From: Phaeobacter gallaeciensis | GTDB taxonomy: Bacteria; Pseudomonadota; Alphaproteobacteria; Rhodobacterales; Rhodobacteraceae | Direction of reading: 5' to 3' | DNA length: 64,000 nt | Assembly: GCF_001678945.1 (NCBI RefSeq) | Contig: NZ_CP015124.1 | Location: 124,001 to 188,000 of the forward strand | Part shown: positions 55,038 through 64,000 of the stretch, one piece after another | Position numbering within the stretch: position 1 is the stretch's first letter | Layout: every line of letters begins with the position of its first letter | Made by a program: the position numbers and the translations under genes | Notes under the pieces: generated by a model | Database searches by the model: none | What the model saw: the letters and a program-made list of their open reading frames with translations, nothing else | Told to the model about the DNA's origin: nothing

Positions 55038-55832
55038 ATGAACGACATGAGTAGACTGGATAAGACTGTGACCAACACGATCAAAATCTCGGCCAGCGAC
55101 GTCAACGTCTATTACGGCGACACCCACGCGATCAAAGACGTCAATGTCGAGATCGAAGACAATACCGTGACCGCCTTTATCGGTCCTTCGGGCTGTGGCA
55201 AGTCGACCTTCCTGCGTTGCCTGAACCGGATGAATGACACCATCGACATCTGCCGCGTCACCGGCAAGATCCTGCTGGACGGCGAAGACATCTATGACAA
55301 GCGGGTCGATCCGGTGCAGCTGCGCGCCAAGGTTGGCATGGTTTTCCAGAAACCGAACCCCTTCCCGAAATCGATCTATGACAACGTGGCCTATGGCCCG
55401 CGCATTCACGGGCTGGCCCGAAGCAAGGCCGAACTGGATGAGATCGTCGAAAAATCCCTGCGCCGCGGCGCCATATGGGATGAGGTGAAGGACCGCCTGC
55501 ACGCGCCGGGCACCGGCCTGTCCGGTGGTCAGCAGCAGCGCTTGTGCATCGCCCGCGCCGTGGCGACCGAACCTGAAGTCCTGCTGATGGACGAGCCCTG
55601 TTCGGCGCTGGACCCGATCGCGACCGCCCAGGTCGAAGAGCTGATCGACGAGCTGCGCGCGAGCTATTCGGTGGTGATCGTCACCCACTCGATGCAGCAA
55701 GCGGCCCGCGTCAGCCAGAAAACCGCCTTCTTCCACCTCGGTAACCTGGTTGAGTTCGGCAACACCGGTCAGATCTTCACCAACCCCGAAGATCCGCGGA
55801 CCGAAAGCTACATTACCGGCCGTATCGGCTGA
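55038..55832 (+). CDS. pstB: phosphate ABC transporter ATP-binding protein PstB
   Basis: A 264-residue ABC ATPase with Walker [10 protein letters not shown], the signature [14 protein letters not shown] and Walker [14 protein letters not shown]. The segment [10 protein letters not shown] after Walker A is diagnostic for PstB. It drives phosphate import and relays the transport state to PhoR via PhoU. Confidence 0.97.
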   Translation: MNDMSRLDKTVTNTIKISASDVNVYYGDTHAIKDVNVEIEDNTVTAFIGPSGCGKSTFLRCLNRMNDTIDICRVTGKILLDGEDIYDKRVDPVQLRAKVGMVFQKPNPFPKSIYDNVAYGPRIHGLARSKAELDEIVEKSLRRGAIWDEVKDRLHAPGTGLSGGQQQRLCIARAVATEPEVLLMDEPCSALDPIATAQVEELIDELRASYSVVIVTHSMQQAARVSQKTAFFHLGNLVEFGNTGQIFTNPEDPRTESYITGRIG

Positions 55833-55855
55833 TCCCTCATTGCAAGGACTGAGAC

Positions 55856-56566
55856 ATGGAAGAGCAACATATCGCATCCGCATTTGACCGGGATCTGGAG
55901 GCGATCCAGGCCCGGATCATGAAAATGGGCGGGCTGGTCGAAGCCGCCATCATGGAATCTGCGCGCGCGCTGGAAACCCGCGACGAGGAACTGGCCCAGA
56001 AGGTGCGCGCCGACGACAAGGCCATCGATGGGCTTGAAGAGCTGATCAACGAGGAAGCTGCTCGGGTGATCGCCATCCGCGCCCCGGCTGCGGTGGATCT
56101 GCGCGTGGTGCTGTCGGTGATGAAAATCGCCGGCAATCTGGAACGCATCGGTGATTACGCCAAGAATATCGCCAAACGCACCGGGGTCCTGATCCAGGGC
56201 CATGATGCGCTGGACAGCGCCGCCGCCCTGCGCCGGATGGCGCGTGAGGTTGAACTGATGCTGAAGGATGCGCTGGACGCCTATATCCAGCGCGATGTCG
56301 AACTGGCGGGCGATGTGATCACCCGCGACCGCGACGTCGACCAGATGTATAATGCGCTATTCCGCGAATTCCTGACCCATATGATGGAAGATCCGCGCAA
56401 CATCACGCCCTGTATGCATCTGCATTTCATCGCCAAGAACATCGAACGCATGGGCGATCACGTGACATCGATCTGCGAAGAGCTGATCTACTTGGTTACC
56501 GGCAGCCGTCCCGAGGACGACCGGCCCAAGGCCGATACCACCTCAACCACTCCGCAGGAGGTCTAA
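55856..56566 (+). CDS. phoU: phosphate signalling protein PhoU
   Basis: A 236-residue all-helical protein made of two PhoU repeats, each with a conserved helix motif such as RIGDYAKNIAKRT and RMGDHVTSICEE. It is a negative regulator linking PstSCAB to PhoR. It lies between pstB and phoB with short gaps. The C-terminal 20 residues are a disordered tail. Confidence 0.97.
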   Translation: MEEQHIASAFDRDLEAIQARIMKMGGLVEAAIMESARALETRDEELAQKVRADDKAIDGLEELINEEAARVIAIRAPAAVDLRVVLSVMKIAGNLERIGDYAKNIAKRTGVLIQGHDALDSAAALRRMAREVELMLKDALDAYIQRDVELAGDVITRDRDVDQMYNALFREFLTHMMEDPRNITPCMHLHFIAKNIERMGDHVTSICEELIYLVTGSRPEDDRPKADTTSTTPQEV

Positions 56567-56569
56567 GAC

Positions 56570-57259
56570 ATGGCTGCCGATCAGCCCACTGTTCTGGTCG
56601 TCGAGGACGAATTGGCCCAACGTGAAGTGCTGGCCTACAACCTCGAAGCAGACGGGTTCCGTGTGATCCGCGCCGAAAACGGCGAAGAGGCGCTGCTTTT
56701 GGTCGAGGAGGACACGCCGGACATCATCGTTCTGGACTGGATGATGCCGAACCTCAGCGGAATCGAAGTCTGCCGCCGCCTGAAGACGCGGCCCGAGACC
56801 CGCGGCATTCCGATCATCATGCTCTCGGCCCGCTCCGAAGAGGTGGACAAGGTGCGCGGTCTGGAAACCGGCGCTGACGATTACGTGGTGAAACCCTATT
56901 CGGTGATCGAGCTGATGGCGCGGGTGCGGACCCAGTTGCGCCGGGTGCGTCCGTCCACCGTTGGCGTGCGGCTGGAGTTTGACGACATCATTCTGGATGC
57001 GGAGACCCACAAGGTCAGCCGTTCGGACCAGCCCCTGAAACTGGGGCCGACCGAATTCCGCCTGCTGTCGACCTTCATGGAAAAGCCGGGCCGGGTCTGG
57101 AGTCGGGAACAGCTGCTGGACAGAGTCTGGGGCCGCGACATCTACGTCGACACCCGCACCGTGGATGTCCATATCGGGCGACTGCGCAAGGCGCTGACCC
57201 AGCATGGCGGCGACGATCCTGTGCGCACGGTGCGCGGCGCGGGCTACGCGCTCGGCTAA
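56570..57259 (+). CDS. phoB: phosphate regulon response regulator PhoB
   Basis: A 229-residue OmpR/PhoB-type regulator. The receiver domain has the phosphorylated D56 in VLDWMMP and lysine in VVKPYS. The C-terminal winged-helix domain carries LGPTEFRLLSTFMEKPGRVWSREQLLDRVWG and the recognition helix VDVHIGRLRKAL. It starts three bases after phoU and should bind the Pho boxes before pstS, closing an autoregulated loop with phoR. Confidence 0.97.
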   Translation: MAADQPTVLVVEDELAQREVLAYNLEADGFRVIRAENGEEALLLVEEDTPDIIVLDWMMPNLSGIEVCRRLKTRPETRGIPIIMLSARSEEVDKVRGLETGADDYVVKPYSVIELMARVRTQLRRVRPSTVGVRLEFDDIILDAETHKVSRSDQPLKLGPTEFRLLSTFMEKPGRVWSREQLLDRVWGRDIYVDTRTVDVHIGRLRKALTQHGGDDPVRTVRGAGYALG

Positions 57260-57387
57260 TTTTTCCCAATTTGCGTGCTCCGCTTGGTCCCATGGATTGG
57301 GCCACAGCGGCGCACGCAGGGTGCACGATTGGTGTGCGGTGGGGTACGGACGCCCCCCCTTTGTTTTGCCTAGTGGTTGGGCGTGGT

Positions 57388-58299
57388 TCAACGCGGCAGC
57401 GGATCTTCGGGCTGCGCCTTGGTGGCCAGCCAGTCGCGGAATTTGCGCAGCGCGGGCGCGTTGGATTTGCTGGTCGGCCAGACCAGATAATAGGCGCCGC
57501 GCGTTTCTGTCGGGGCAGGGTGCAGCGCCACCAACCGCCCGGTCGCCAGGTCTTGCTCCACCAGATAATCCGGCATCAAGGCGACCCCCAACCCGTGCAT
57601 TGCGGCCTGAGTAATGGTTGCAAATTGATCATACATGGTACCACTAACGGTCTCTGGTGCCTCCACGCCTTGTGCGGCAAACCAATCCGACCAGGCCTCG
57701 GGGCGGGTCTGAATATGCAAGAGTGGAAGGTTCAGAATGTCCTTGGGGCCGCGCAAGGCCGTGCCGACCACCAGATCCGGCGCGCAGACCGGTAAAAGCT
57801 GTTCATGTTTCAACAACAGGGCGTCGGTGCCCGGCCATTCTGCGCGGCCAAAATGGATCGCCGCATCAAAGGGTTCGCTGGCAAAGCTGAAAGGTTCCAG
57901 CCGCGTCGTCATATTGATGGTGACATCCGGATGCAGCCGGGCAAATTCCGGTAGGCGCGGCATCAGCCAGCGCATGCCAAAGGCCGGAAGGATCGCGAGA
58001 TTCAGCGTTCCAGCCAGGGGCGCAGTCTGAAGGCGCAGCGTCGACTGGGCGATCTGGTTCAGCGCAGCGCGGATTTCCGATGCGTATTCCTGCGCCTCGG
58101 GTGACAGTGTCAGTTTTTTCTTGTCCCGATGCACCAGGTCCAACCCAAGCTGCCGTTCGAGCGCCTGCAGTTGGCGGCTCACCGCGCCCTGCGTAAGCGA
58201 CAATTCGGCCGCCGCCGCCGATGCACTGCCCAAACGATCCAGTGCCTCCAGCGCGCGCAGGGCAGAAATGGACGGGAGAAAACGACGTGGTGCACTCAT
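57388..58299 (-). CDS. LysR-type transcriptional regulator
   Basis: A 303-residue LTTR of the GcvA-like branch, with an N-terminal winged helix (about residues 8-66, with [21 protein letters not shown]) and a type 2 periplasmic-binding-like effector domain from about residue 95. It is divergent from a glutaryl-CoA dehydrogenase gene, with about 105 bases between starts. That is the typical layout of a LysR regulator and its target, so it probably controls lysine/glutarate breakdown. Confidence 0.92.
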   Translation of the reverse strand: MSAPRRFLPSISALRALEALDRLGSASAAAAELSLTQGAVSRQLQALERQLGLDLVHRDKKKLTLSPEAQEYASEIRAALNQIAQSTLRLQTAPLAGTLNLAILPAFGMRWLMPRLPEFARLHPDVTINMTTRLEPFSFASEPFDAAIHFGRAEWPGTDALLLKHEQLLPVCAPDLVVGTALRGPKDILNLPLLHIQTRPEAWSDWFAAQGVEAPETVSGTMYDQFATITQAAMHGLGVALMPDYLVEQDLATGRLVALHPAPTETRGAYYLVWPTSKSNAPALRKFRDWLATKAQPEDPLPR

Positions 58300-58404
58300 G
58301 TATGTTGTTTACTCATATATGCTTGCAAAAGTCTCGCTGTTTTTTTCCTTAACCCACCGTTAGGGTCGCCGCAGGTTTCAACATCAACGACAAAGGGGCA
58401 AGAC

Positions 58405-59625
58405 ATGACCGATGCACCTAAACTGCGGGCCAAGGATGCGCCCGATCTGAGCGGCTTCAACTGGGAAGATCCGCTGCGTCTGGACGATCAGCTGAACGAA
58501 GATGAGCGCATGATCGCTGCTTCGGCCCGTGCCTATGCGCAGGAAAAGCTGCAGCCGCGCGTTACCGAAGCATATGAAAACGAACACACCGATCCCGCCA
58601 TCTTCCGCGAGATGGGCGAGATGGGCCTGCTGGGCACCACCATCCCCGAGGAATACGGCGGGTTGGGCGCAGGCTATGTGTCTTACGGCCTGGTTGCGCG
58701 CGAAGTTGAGCGCGTCGACAGCGGTTATCGCTCGATGATGTCGGTGCAAAGCTCGCTGGTGATGTACCCGATCTACGCCTATGGCAGCGAAGAGCAGCGC
58801 AAGAAGTACCTGCCGAAACTGGCATCTGGTGAATGGATCGGCTGCTTTGGTCTGACCGAGCCCGACGCAGGTTCCGACCCCGCGGGCATGAAAACCCGGG
58901 CCGAGAAGACCGCAACCGGCTACAAGTTGACCGGCTCCAAGATGTGGATTTCGAACGCGCCGATCGCCGATGTCTTTGTCGTCTGGGCTAAATCCGAAGA
59001 GCATGGTGGCAAGATCCGCGGCTTCGTGCTGGAAAAAGGCATGAAGGGGCTCTCCGCGCCGAAAATCCAGAACAAGGCGTCGCTGCGTGCCTCCATCACC
59101 GGTGAAATCGTCATGGATGGCGTCGAAGTCGGTGAAGACGCGCTGCTGCCGCACGTGCAAGGCCTCAAAGGTCCGTTCGGCTGTCTGAACCGCGCACGTT
59201 ACGGCATCAGCTGGGGCGCGATGGGCGCCGCCGAAGCCTGCTGGCACGCCGCACGTCAGTATGGTCTGGACCGCGCCCAGTTCGGACGTCCGCTTGCCAA
59301 CACCCAGCTGTTCCAGCTGAAACTGGCCAATATGCAGACCGAAATCACCCTTGGCCTGCAGGCCTCGCTGCGTGTTGGTCGCCTGATGGACGCCGCCAAT
59401 GCCGCGCCCGAGATGATCTCGATCGTCAAGCGGAACAACTGTGGCAAGGCGCTGGATATCGCTCGTATGGCCCGCGACATGCACGGCGGCAATGGCATCA
59501 GCCTGGAATTCCAGGTCATTCGCCACATGGTGAACCTGGAAACGGTCAACACCTATGAGGGCACACACGACGTTCACGCACTGATCCTGGGCCGCGCTCA
59601 GACCGGTCTGCAGGCGTTCTTTTAA
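58405..59625 (+). CDS. gcdH: glutaryl-CoA dehydrogenase-like acyl-CoA dehydrogenase
   Basis: A 406-residue FAD acyl-CoA dehydrogenase resembling glutaryl-CoA dehydrogenase, which oxidatively decarboxylates glutaryl-CoA to crotonyl-CoA in lysine and tryptophan breakdown. Motifs include [12 protein letters not shown] for FAD binding and the C-terminal [18 protein letters not shown] with the catalytic glutamate in the YEGT turn. The start at 58405 (MTDAPK) is the family start; the long open frame upstream to 58129 is not coding. It is divergent from the LysR gene. Confidence 0.92.
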   Translation: MTDAPKLRAKDAPDLSGFNWEDPLRLDDQLNEDERMIAASARAYAQEKLQPRVTEAYENEHTDPAIFREMGEMGLLGTTIPEEYGGLGAGYVSYGLVAREVERVDSGYRSMMSVQSSLVMYPIYAYGSEEQRKKYLPKLASGEWIGCFGLTEPDAGSDPAGMKTRAEKTATGYKLTGSKMWISNAPIADVFVVWAKSEEHGGKIRGFVLEKGMKGLSAPKIQNKASLRASITGEIVMDGVEVGEDALLPHVQGLKGPFGCLNRARYGISWGAMGAAEACWHAARQYGLDRAQFGRPLANTQLFQLKLANMQTEITLGLQASLRVGRLMDAANAAPEMISIVKRNNCGKALDIARMARDMHGGNGISLEFQVIRHMVNLETVNTYEGTHDVHALILGRAQTGLQAFF

Positions 59626-59642
59626 CGAATAGCGCCAAAATC

Positions 59643-59678
59643 CGGGGCCAGATCGTTAATTTCCGCGGTCTGGCCCCG
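59643..59678 (+). terminator. hairpin after gcdH
   Basis: A 9-bp GC-rich repeat (GGGGCCAGA with TCTGGCCCC) encloses about 17 bases downstream of the gcdH stop, without a T run. Confidence 0.4.
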
Positions 59679-59698
59679 ATTGACTGACATCAGTCTCG

Positions 59699-59731
59699 AA
59701 ACCGCAAGTGCCCACCGGCCTTGCGGTTTTG
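59699..59731 (+). terminator. terminator-like hairpin with short T run
   Basis: AAACCGCAAG / CTTGCGGTTT (59699-59708 with 59720-59729) with an 11-nt loop is followed by TGCATTT. It is likely the actual end of the gcdH transcript. Confidence 0.55.
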
Positions 59732-60391
59732 CATTTCAGGCCTGCAATAATGCAGATAGCCCTCGTCCTCACATCACTGCAAAGACAAAGGCACAGGATT
59801 TTCGCTCGGCTCCCTGCAAAGTGGATCCAAAACGGTAAAGGCAGAGGTTAACGCTGGAGCAGAAGCAAGGGATGCTTCAAATTGCACGTGCTTATTCTTA
59901 GCAACCTCCTGCGCGGTCAGCCGCCGTCCATCCACCATTTACCGAGGTTAACTGCCAGGGGACGCCATCAGCACCTGAGCATGGCGTTGAGGCCAAGTTG
60001 TCAAGCAAAGGCGTAAATACGCAAATGGCCCTGAAGTCCGAAGGTTCGATGTGAACCCATAGAAAATCGCAAAGGGTAGGGAGGGGCGCATTCCCCTTCT
60101 TGTGCGGCTAAGCGCCGGACCTGCGTTTCTGCAAGTCGCAACATGCAAAATTGCCCCGGTGTTTTTCCAATAACACCGGCAGAAATTGAAGGGCCGCTTT
60201 GCAGTATCCTTCGTACTTAATTCTTTTTTAACAGTGTTTTACGAGGGCGTACAGGGGCGTGCGGTAACAATTTTAACGAAAGGGCTTTCCTCCCTCTCAT
60301 CGAATATATATATGCTTTTACGAATATGTATTGAGCGCGTTGACACCTGATCGGGTGCGCGGCGCGATCCATTCTCAGGAAAGCCTCCGCA
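59732..60391. other. 660-bp intergenic region without a convincing gene
   Basis: Only short open frames occur here, none with a good ribosome site or recognisable sequence. A hairpin of 8 bp (CCGGTGTT / AACACCGG near 60155-60178) is visible, and the last 150 bases become A+T-rich ahead of the SulP gene, where its promoter must lie. The region may be decayed sequence. Confidence 0.5.
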
Positions 60392-62152
60392 ATGTCTTCG
60401 CCACTGTCCCGCATCGACTTGAAATCCCTGTTTCCAATTTTGGACTGGGGACGACGGTATGACCGCCCTGATTTCACCGGGGATATGACAGCGGCAGTGA
60501 TCGTCACGATCATGCTTATCCCGCAGTCACTGGCCTATGCCTTGCTCGCCGGGCTACCTGCCGAGGTCGGGCTTTACGCGTCGATCCTGCCTTTGGTGGC
60601 CTATGCAATCTTCGGCACCTCGCGTGCCCTGGCCGTGGGGCCGGTCGCCGTGGTGTCGTTGATGAGCGCATCTGCGCTGGCGCCGCTGGGTCTGGACACT
60701 GTTGCAGAGTTCACTGCCGCAGCCGCCGTGCTGGCGCTGCTGTCCGGGTTGATGCTGGCAACGATGGGGGCCTTGCGTCTGGGTGTGGTGGCCAACCTGC
60801 TGTCGCATCCCGTGATCGCTGGGTTCATTACGGCCTCGGGGCTGCTGATCGCAGTTAGCCAGATGAAGCATCTGTTGGGCATTCCGGCGCATGGTCACAA
60901 TCTGCCGGAAATTCTGCTGTCGCTGGGGCAGGGGCTTGGTCAGGTCAATTTCTGGACCCTGGGGGTCGGCGCGCTGGCCCTCGGCTTTTTGATCTGGGTG
61001 CGCCGACATATGGCGAACGTGCTGCACCAAAAGGTCGGCCTGTCAAAAGGCGCCGCCGGAACCGCAGCCCGGGTTGGCCCGGTCTTTGCCGTCATCGGAA
61101 CGATCGTACTGTCCTGGGCGCTGAACCTGCCAGAGATGGGGGTTTCCGTGGTTGGCGAGGTGCCGACCGGTCTGCCGCCTATTGGCCTGCCGATGATCGA
61201 TTGGGCGCTGGTTCCGGCCCTGATTGGTCCTGCCGCGCTGATCACCATTATCGGCTATGTTGAAAGTGTCTCGGTCGCGCAGACCTTGGCTGCCAAGCGC
61301 CGTCAGAAAATTGACCCAAACCAAGAGCTTAAAGCCCTTGGCGCTGCGAACTTGGCCTCTGCCTTGTCTGGTGGCTATTCGGTGACAGGCGGTTTTGCAC
61401 GATCGGTCGTCAACTTTGACGCCGGTGCGCGCACCCCGGCTGCGGGCGCCTTTACCGCCGTTGGGCTGACCTTTGCTGCGATGTTCCTGACGCCGCTGCT
61501 GTATTTTCTTCCCAAGGCAACACTGGCAGCGACCATCATCATTGCGGTCCTTTCACTGGTTGATTTGAAGATTCTCAAAACTGCCTGGACCTATTCCAAA
61601 GCCGATTTCGCCGCGGTTCTGACCACGATCCTGCTGACGCTGTTGGTTGGTGTGGAAACCGGTGTCGCTGCTGGTGTGCTGGTCTCGCTTTTGTTGTTCG
61701 TCTGGAAGACCTCGCGCCCGCACGTGGCCGAGGTGGGGCAGGTGCCGGGAACCGAGCATTTCCGCAACATTCACCGCCATAACGTGGTGACCGATCCTTC
61801 GCTGGTCACACTCCGGATCGACGAAAGCCTGTACTTCGCCAACGCGCGGCGTATGGAGGACCTGATCCTGGCGCGCGTGCACGAAGGCCGTGATGAGATC
61901 AAACACGTCGTGCTGATGTGCTCTGCGGTGAACGAAATCGATCTGAGTGCGCTTGAATCGCTTGAGGAAATGAACCAGCGGCTGTCTGACATGGGGATCC
62001 AGCTGCATATGTCCGAGGTTAAAGGGCCAGTCATGGATCGTCTGAAACGCAGCCATTTCCTGGATGCGCTCAGCGGCCAGATCTTCCTGTCCCAAAATGA
62101 AGCCTTTGAAACGCTGAGCGCAGCACAGCCGCGTGACAAGATCAGCGCATAG
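60392..62152 (+). CDS. SulP-family anion (sulfate) permease with STAS domain
   Basis: A 586-residue inner-membrane transporter of the SLC26/SulP family. About 11-14 hydrophobic segments fill residues 30-425, starting with the PQSLAYALLAGLPAEVGLYAS motif; a cytoplasmic STAS domain follows at about 450-565 (VVLMCSAVNEIDLSALESLEEM). Members carry sulfate, bicarbonate or other anions, and the ion cannot be assigned. AGGAAAG precedes the ATG at 60392. No carbonic anhydrase gene is fused or adjacent. Confidence 0.92.
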   Translation: MSSPLSRIDLKSLFPILDWGRRYDRPDFTGDMTAAVIVTIMLIPQSLAYALLAGLPAEVGLYASILPLVAYAIFGTSRALAVGPVAVVSLMSASALAPLGLDTVAEFTAAAAVLALLSGLMLATMGALRLGVVANLLSHPVIAGFITASGLLIAVSQMKHLLGIPAHGHNLPEILLSLGQGLGQVNFWTLGVGALALGFLIWVRRHMANVLHQKVGLSKGAAGTAARVGPVFAVIGTIVLSWALNLPEMGVSVVGEVPTGLPPIGLPMIDWALVPALIGPAALITIIGYVESVSVAQTLAAKRRQKIDPNQELKALGAANLASALSGGYSVTGGFARSVVNFDAGARTPAAGAFTAVGLTFAAMFLTPLLYFLPKATLAATIIIAVLSLVDLKILKTAWTYSKADFAAVLTTILLTLLVGVETGVAAGVLVSLLLFVWKTSRPHVAEVGQVPGTEHFRNIHRHNVVTDPSLVTLRIDESLYFANARRMEDLILARVHEGRDEIKHVVLMCSAVNEIDLSALESLEEMNQRLSDMGIQLHMSEVKGPVMDRLKRSHFLDALSGQIFLSQNEAFETLSAAQPRDKISA

Positions 62153-62228
62153 GCGCGCAATGCAGCAACCTGATTGATTGTCGACAGGGCGCATCATAGT
62201 GGCGTCCTGTTGTGATGGCTCAAGGGTC

Positions 62229-63282
62229 GTTGCGACAGTATCCGCTATCTCAGTTTCATCATCTCTTCTCTGAACGCCTCGAGTGGGGTGCGCCATCCAA
62301 GGCACTTTCTAGGCGTGCCGTTCAGGCGGTCACAAATCGCCTTCATATTGCGATTTGAGAGCGCCGCGAGTTGGGTGTCCCGTGGCAAGTATCGCCTGGC
62401 CCGTTTGTTCAGATTCTCGACTGAACCCTTCTGCCAAGGTGCTTGGGGATCGCAGAACCAACTATCCGTGCCGATGCCTGATTTGAGCTTGCGCCACGCG
62501 CGGAACTCGAAGCCACGGTCGAAGGTGATCGACCTCCGGGCTGGCTGGGGCAGGGGCTCCATCACATCCATCAGCTTGTTGATGAAGTGGGTAGAGCTGC
62601 GGTCGTTATTGCGGAACAGGACAGCAAACCGGGTCTTCCGTTCGACCAGCGAGGCAACATTCATTGTGCCTTGAGCTCGCTCGAAGATCATCAGATCGCC
62701 TTCCCATTCGCCGAAAGTCTCACGCGTCTTCACGTAGTCAGGACGTTCATGGATGGACCGGTCCGGCGGAAAAACCTGGCCTCTTGGCCGTCTGGCATGG
62801 CGCGGTTGCCGCTTCTTGCGACGGCTGGGGAGATGGCGAGCCAGTTGTTCGGACTGTCCTTCGGGGCTGTAGACGTAAGCATAGATCGTCTCATGACTGA
62901 CGCGCACAGGCTGGCCGTCATATCCCAGACGTCCCGCAATCTGTTCCGGCGTCCATCCAATCTTCAACTGAGCGATGACATGAGCGCGCAGATCCTTCAG
63001 TCGGATCAGTTTGCGACGCCGTGCGCGTCGATCTGATGCGTATTTCTGTGCGTTCATCCCGTAGTAGCCGTTCAGATAAGGCAGCTCGTCATCGGAAAAA
63101 GAGTTCCGCTTGATCTCGCGATAGACGGTCGAGCGATGCCTGCCGATTTCGGCTGCTATCTTGCTCACAGGCACTTTTGCATTCAGCATGTCTTCGATCG
63201 CGCGTCTTTCACGCAAATCCAACTCTGTGTGGGCCATGTCCGTTCTCCTTGCTTTTCAGCAAGATAGGGGATGTGTCGCAAC
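62229..63282. mobile_element. IS30-family insertion sequence, about 1.05 kb
   Basis: The element has imperfect inverted ends: the left reads inward GTTGCGACAGTATCCGCTATCT from 62229, and the right reads inward GTTGCGACACATCCCCTATCT from 63282. They enclose one full-length transposase gene. Left and right flanks differ, and no convincing short target duplication could be read by eye. The size fits small IS30 members. Confidence 0.8.
62245..63237 (-). CDS. IS30-family transposase
   Basis: A 330-residue transposase. An N-terminal helix-turn-helix (about residues 8-45, with VPVSKIAAEIGRHRSTVYREIKRN) is followed by a DDE integrase core with aspartate in WEGDLMIFE, aspartate in TFDRGFEF and glutamate in GSVENLNKR. 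All three catalytic residues are kept and no frameshift is seen, so it may be active. AAGGAG precedes the ATG at 63237. Confidence 0.95.
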   Translation of the reverse strand: MAHTELDLRERRAIEDMLNAKVPVSKIAAEIGRHRSTVYREIKRNSFSDDELPYLNGYYGMNAQKYASDRRARRRKLIRLKDLRAHVIAQLKIGWTPEQIAGRLGYDGQPVRVSHETIYAYVYSPEGQSEQLARHLPSRRKKRQPRHARRPRGQVFPPDRSIHERPDYVKTRETFGEWEGDLMIFERAQGTMNVASLVERKTRFAVLFRNNDRSSTHFINKLMDVMEPLPQPARRSITFDRGFEFRAWRKLKSGIGTDSWFCDPQAPWQKGSVENLNKRARRYLPRDTQLAALSNRNMKAICDRLNGTPRKCLGWRTPLEAFREEMMKLR

Positions 63283-63433
63283 CCAGTTTAGAATGTGCCC
63301 TTGCTACCACCTAACAATCGCATAATTGGTATTATGTTATATAAATGGAATTCCGTTCCGTCACACGGGATTGGCAGCTCCTCTTGCTCCGGCTAGCGTG
63401 AATTCGGGTCAAATATGGAGCGCAAGATCAATC

Positions 63434-64000
63434 ATGCAAATCAAAAACAGCTGTGTTGTCGTCACCGGCGCTGCCCATGGGATTGGCAAAGGACTAGCCG
63501 AGAAATTTGCGCATATGGGCGCCGCGCATGTGATCTGCGCCGATATCGATCTTGCCGGAGCTGAGGCAACGGCGATCGAGATCGGCGGCACTGCCAAGCA
63601 TGTGGACGTCGCATCCGAGGACAGCATCGCTGCGTTGGTCGATTGTGTGGAAACCGAGATCGCACCGATTACCCTGTTCTGCGCCAACGCTGGTATCCTG
63701 ACCCGCGGCGGTTTTGAGGTCAGCAATGACGACTGGCAGAGGATCTGGGACATCAACGTAATGTCCCACGTCTGGACTGCGCGGCATCTGGTGCCACGCA
63801 TGCTGGATCGCGGCGGCGGATACATCCTGAACACGGCCTCGGCCGCAGGTCTGCTCAACCAGATCGGCGCCGCGCCCTACGGCGTAACCAAGCACGCGGC
63901 CGTTGGCTTTTCTGAATGGCTGGCAATCACTTATGGCGATCAGGGCATCGGAGTTTCGGTCCTGTGTCCGCAGGCCGTACGGTCAGAAATGACCCGTGGA
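63434..64000 (+). CDS. short-chain dehydrogenase/reductase, 3' end outside window
   Basis: An open frame of 189 codons runs from ATG 63434 to the window edge. It is a classical SDR: TGAAHGIG cofactor motif at residues 11-18, CANAGIL after the fourth strand, serine in NTASAAGLLN, and Tyr-Lys in PYGVTKHAA. Then LCPQAVRSEMTRG is the substrate-loop start. The cofactor is probably NAD, because an aspartate (CADIDL) ends the second strand. The substrate is unknown. The ribosome site is weak, and the gene lies 151 bases from the IS30 end. Confidence 0.88.
   Translation, partial: MQIKNSCVVVTGAAHGIGKGLAEKFAHMGAAHVICADIDLAGAEATAIEIGGTAKHVDVASEDSIAALVDCVETEIAPITLFCANAGILTRGGFEVSNDDWQRIWDINVMSHVWTARHLVPRMLDRGGGYILNTASAAGLLNQIGAAPYGVTKHAAVGFSEWLAITYGDQGIGVSVLCPQAVRSEMTRG

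Noticed and set aside
58129-58404. An upstream extension of the gcdH frame
   Set aside because: The extension overlaps the LysR coding region in antisense and the family start MTDAPK is at 58405.
59948-60148. A 66-codon minus-strand ORF in the gcdH-SulP gap
   Set aside because: There is no ribosome site and no family resemblance; the sequence looks random.

Overview
The window is a G+C-rich, densely coded bacterial chromosome segment. It looks like an alphaproteobacterium of the Rhodobacterales (Roseobacter group). Pointers are the usg gene, an IalB-family protein, a PstA/PstC pair with enlarged non-membrane portions, a class II DAHP synthase, heme A synthase of the alphaproteobacterial type, and a DUF6614-type protein. 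This assignment is inferred from the gene set. Almost everything is core metabolism, transport and envelope biology. No prophage, CRISPR array or toxin-antitoxin pair was found. The only mobile element is one apparently intact IS30-family insertion sequence near the right end.

Layout, left half. Positions 1-1691 hold the 3' part of mfd. Next come an orphan TPR protein with a cysteine-rich tail, a Bcr/CflA-type exporter, and a three-gene minus-strand operon (CoA ligase, DsbA/FrnE-like oxidoreductase, two-helix K+ channel) divergent from an XRE-cupin regulator. A YejA-like solute-binding protein follows, then a candidate small RNA at 10.6 kb, 3-hydroxybutyrate dehydrogenase, a DUF502 protein, and the psuK-psuG pseudouridine catabolic pair. 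A DUF4198 gene and a HupE/UreJ-like gene are divergent with overlapping start codons. Then come thiE-like, trmJ, ctaA, an M32 carboxypeptidase, a DUF6614 protein, gyrA, usg, a radical SAM protein, zwf-pgl and a thioesterase. Two tRNA genes, Gly(CCC) and Arg(CCG), lie in opposite orientation near 28.3-28.6 kb.

Layout, right half. From 28.7 to 34.8 kb is an envelope block: a MepK-like (DUF882) endopeptidase divergent from a YcbB-like L,D-transpeptidase, then lpxD with its own acyl carrier protein and ketoacyl-ACP synthase, then an IalB-family secreted protein. The gap before a HerA-like ATPase holds two orphan terminators, each with a possible promoter, suggesting small RNAs. A complete branched-chain amino acid ABC transporter (livKGFHM) and a GlxA-type regulator follow, then class II DAHP synthase, a PAS_5 protein, and yicC-gmk-gamma carbonic anhydrase-PLP lyase. 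A full phosphate regulon comes next, phoR-pstSCAB-phoU-phoB, with clear Pho-box half-sites before pstS. The right end carries a LysR regulator divergent from glutaryl-CoA dehydrogenase, a SulP permease, the IS30 element and a truncated SDR gene.

I found no clearly unprecedented multi-gene system. The best leads are the three candidate small RNAs (10.62-10.70 kb plus strand; 34.93-34.99 kb and 35.13-35.22 kb minus strand), the DUF4198/HupE pair with interlocking start codons, and the lpxD-acp-fabF cassette lying outside the usual lipid A cluster.
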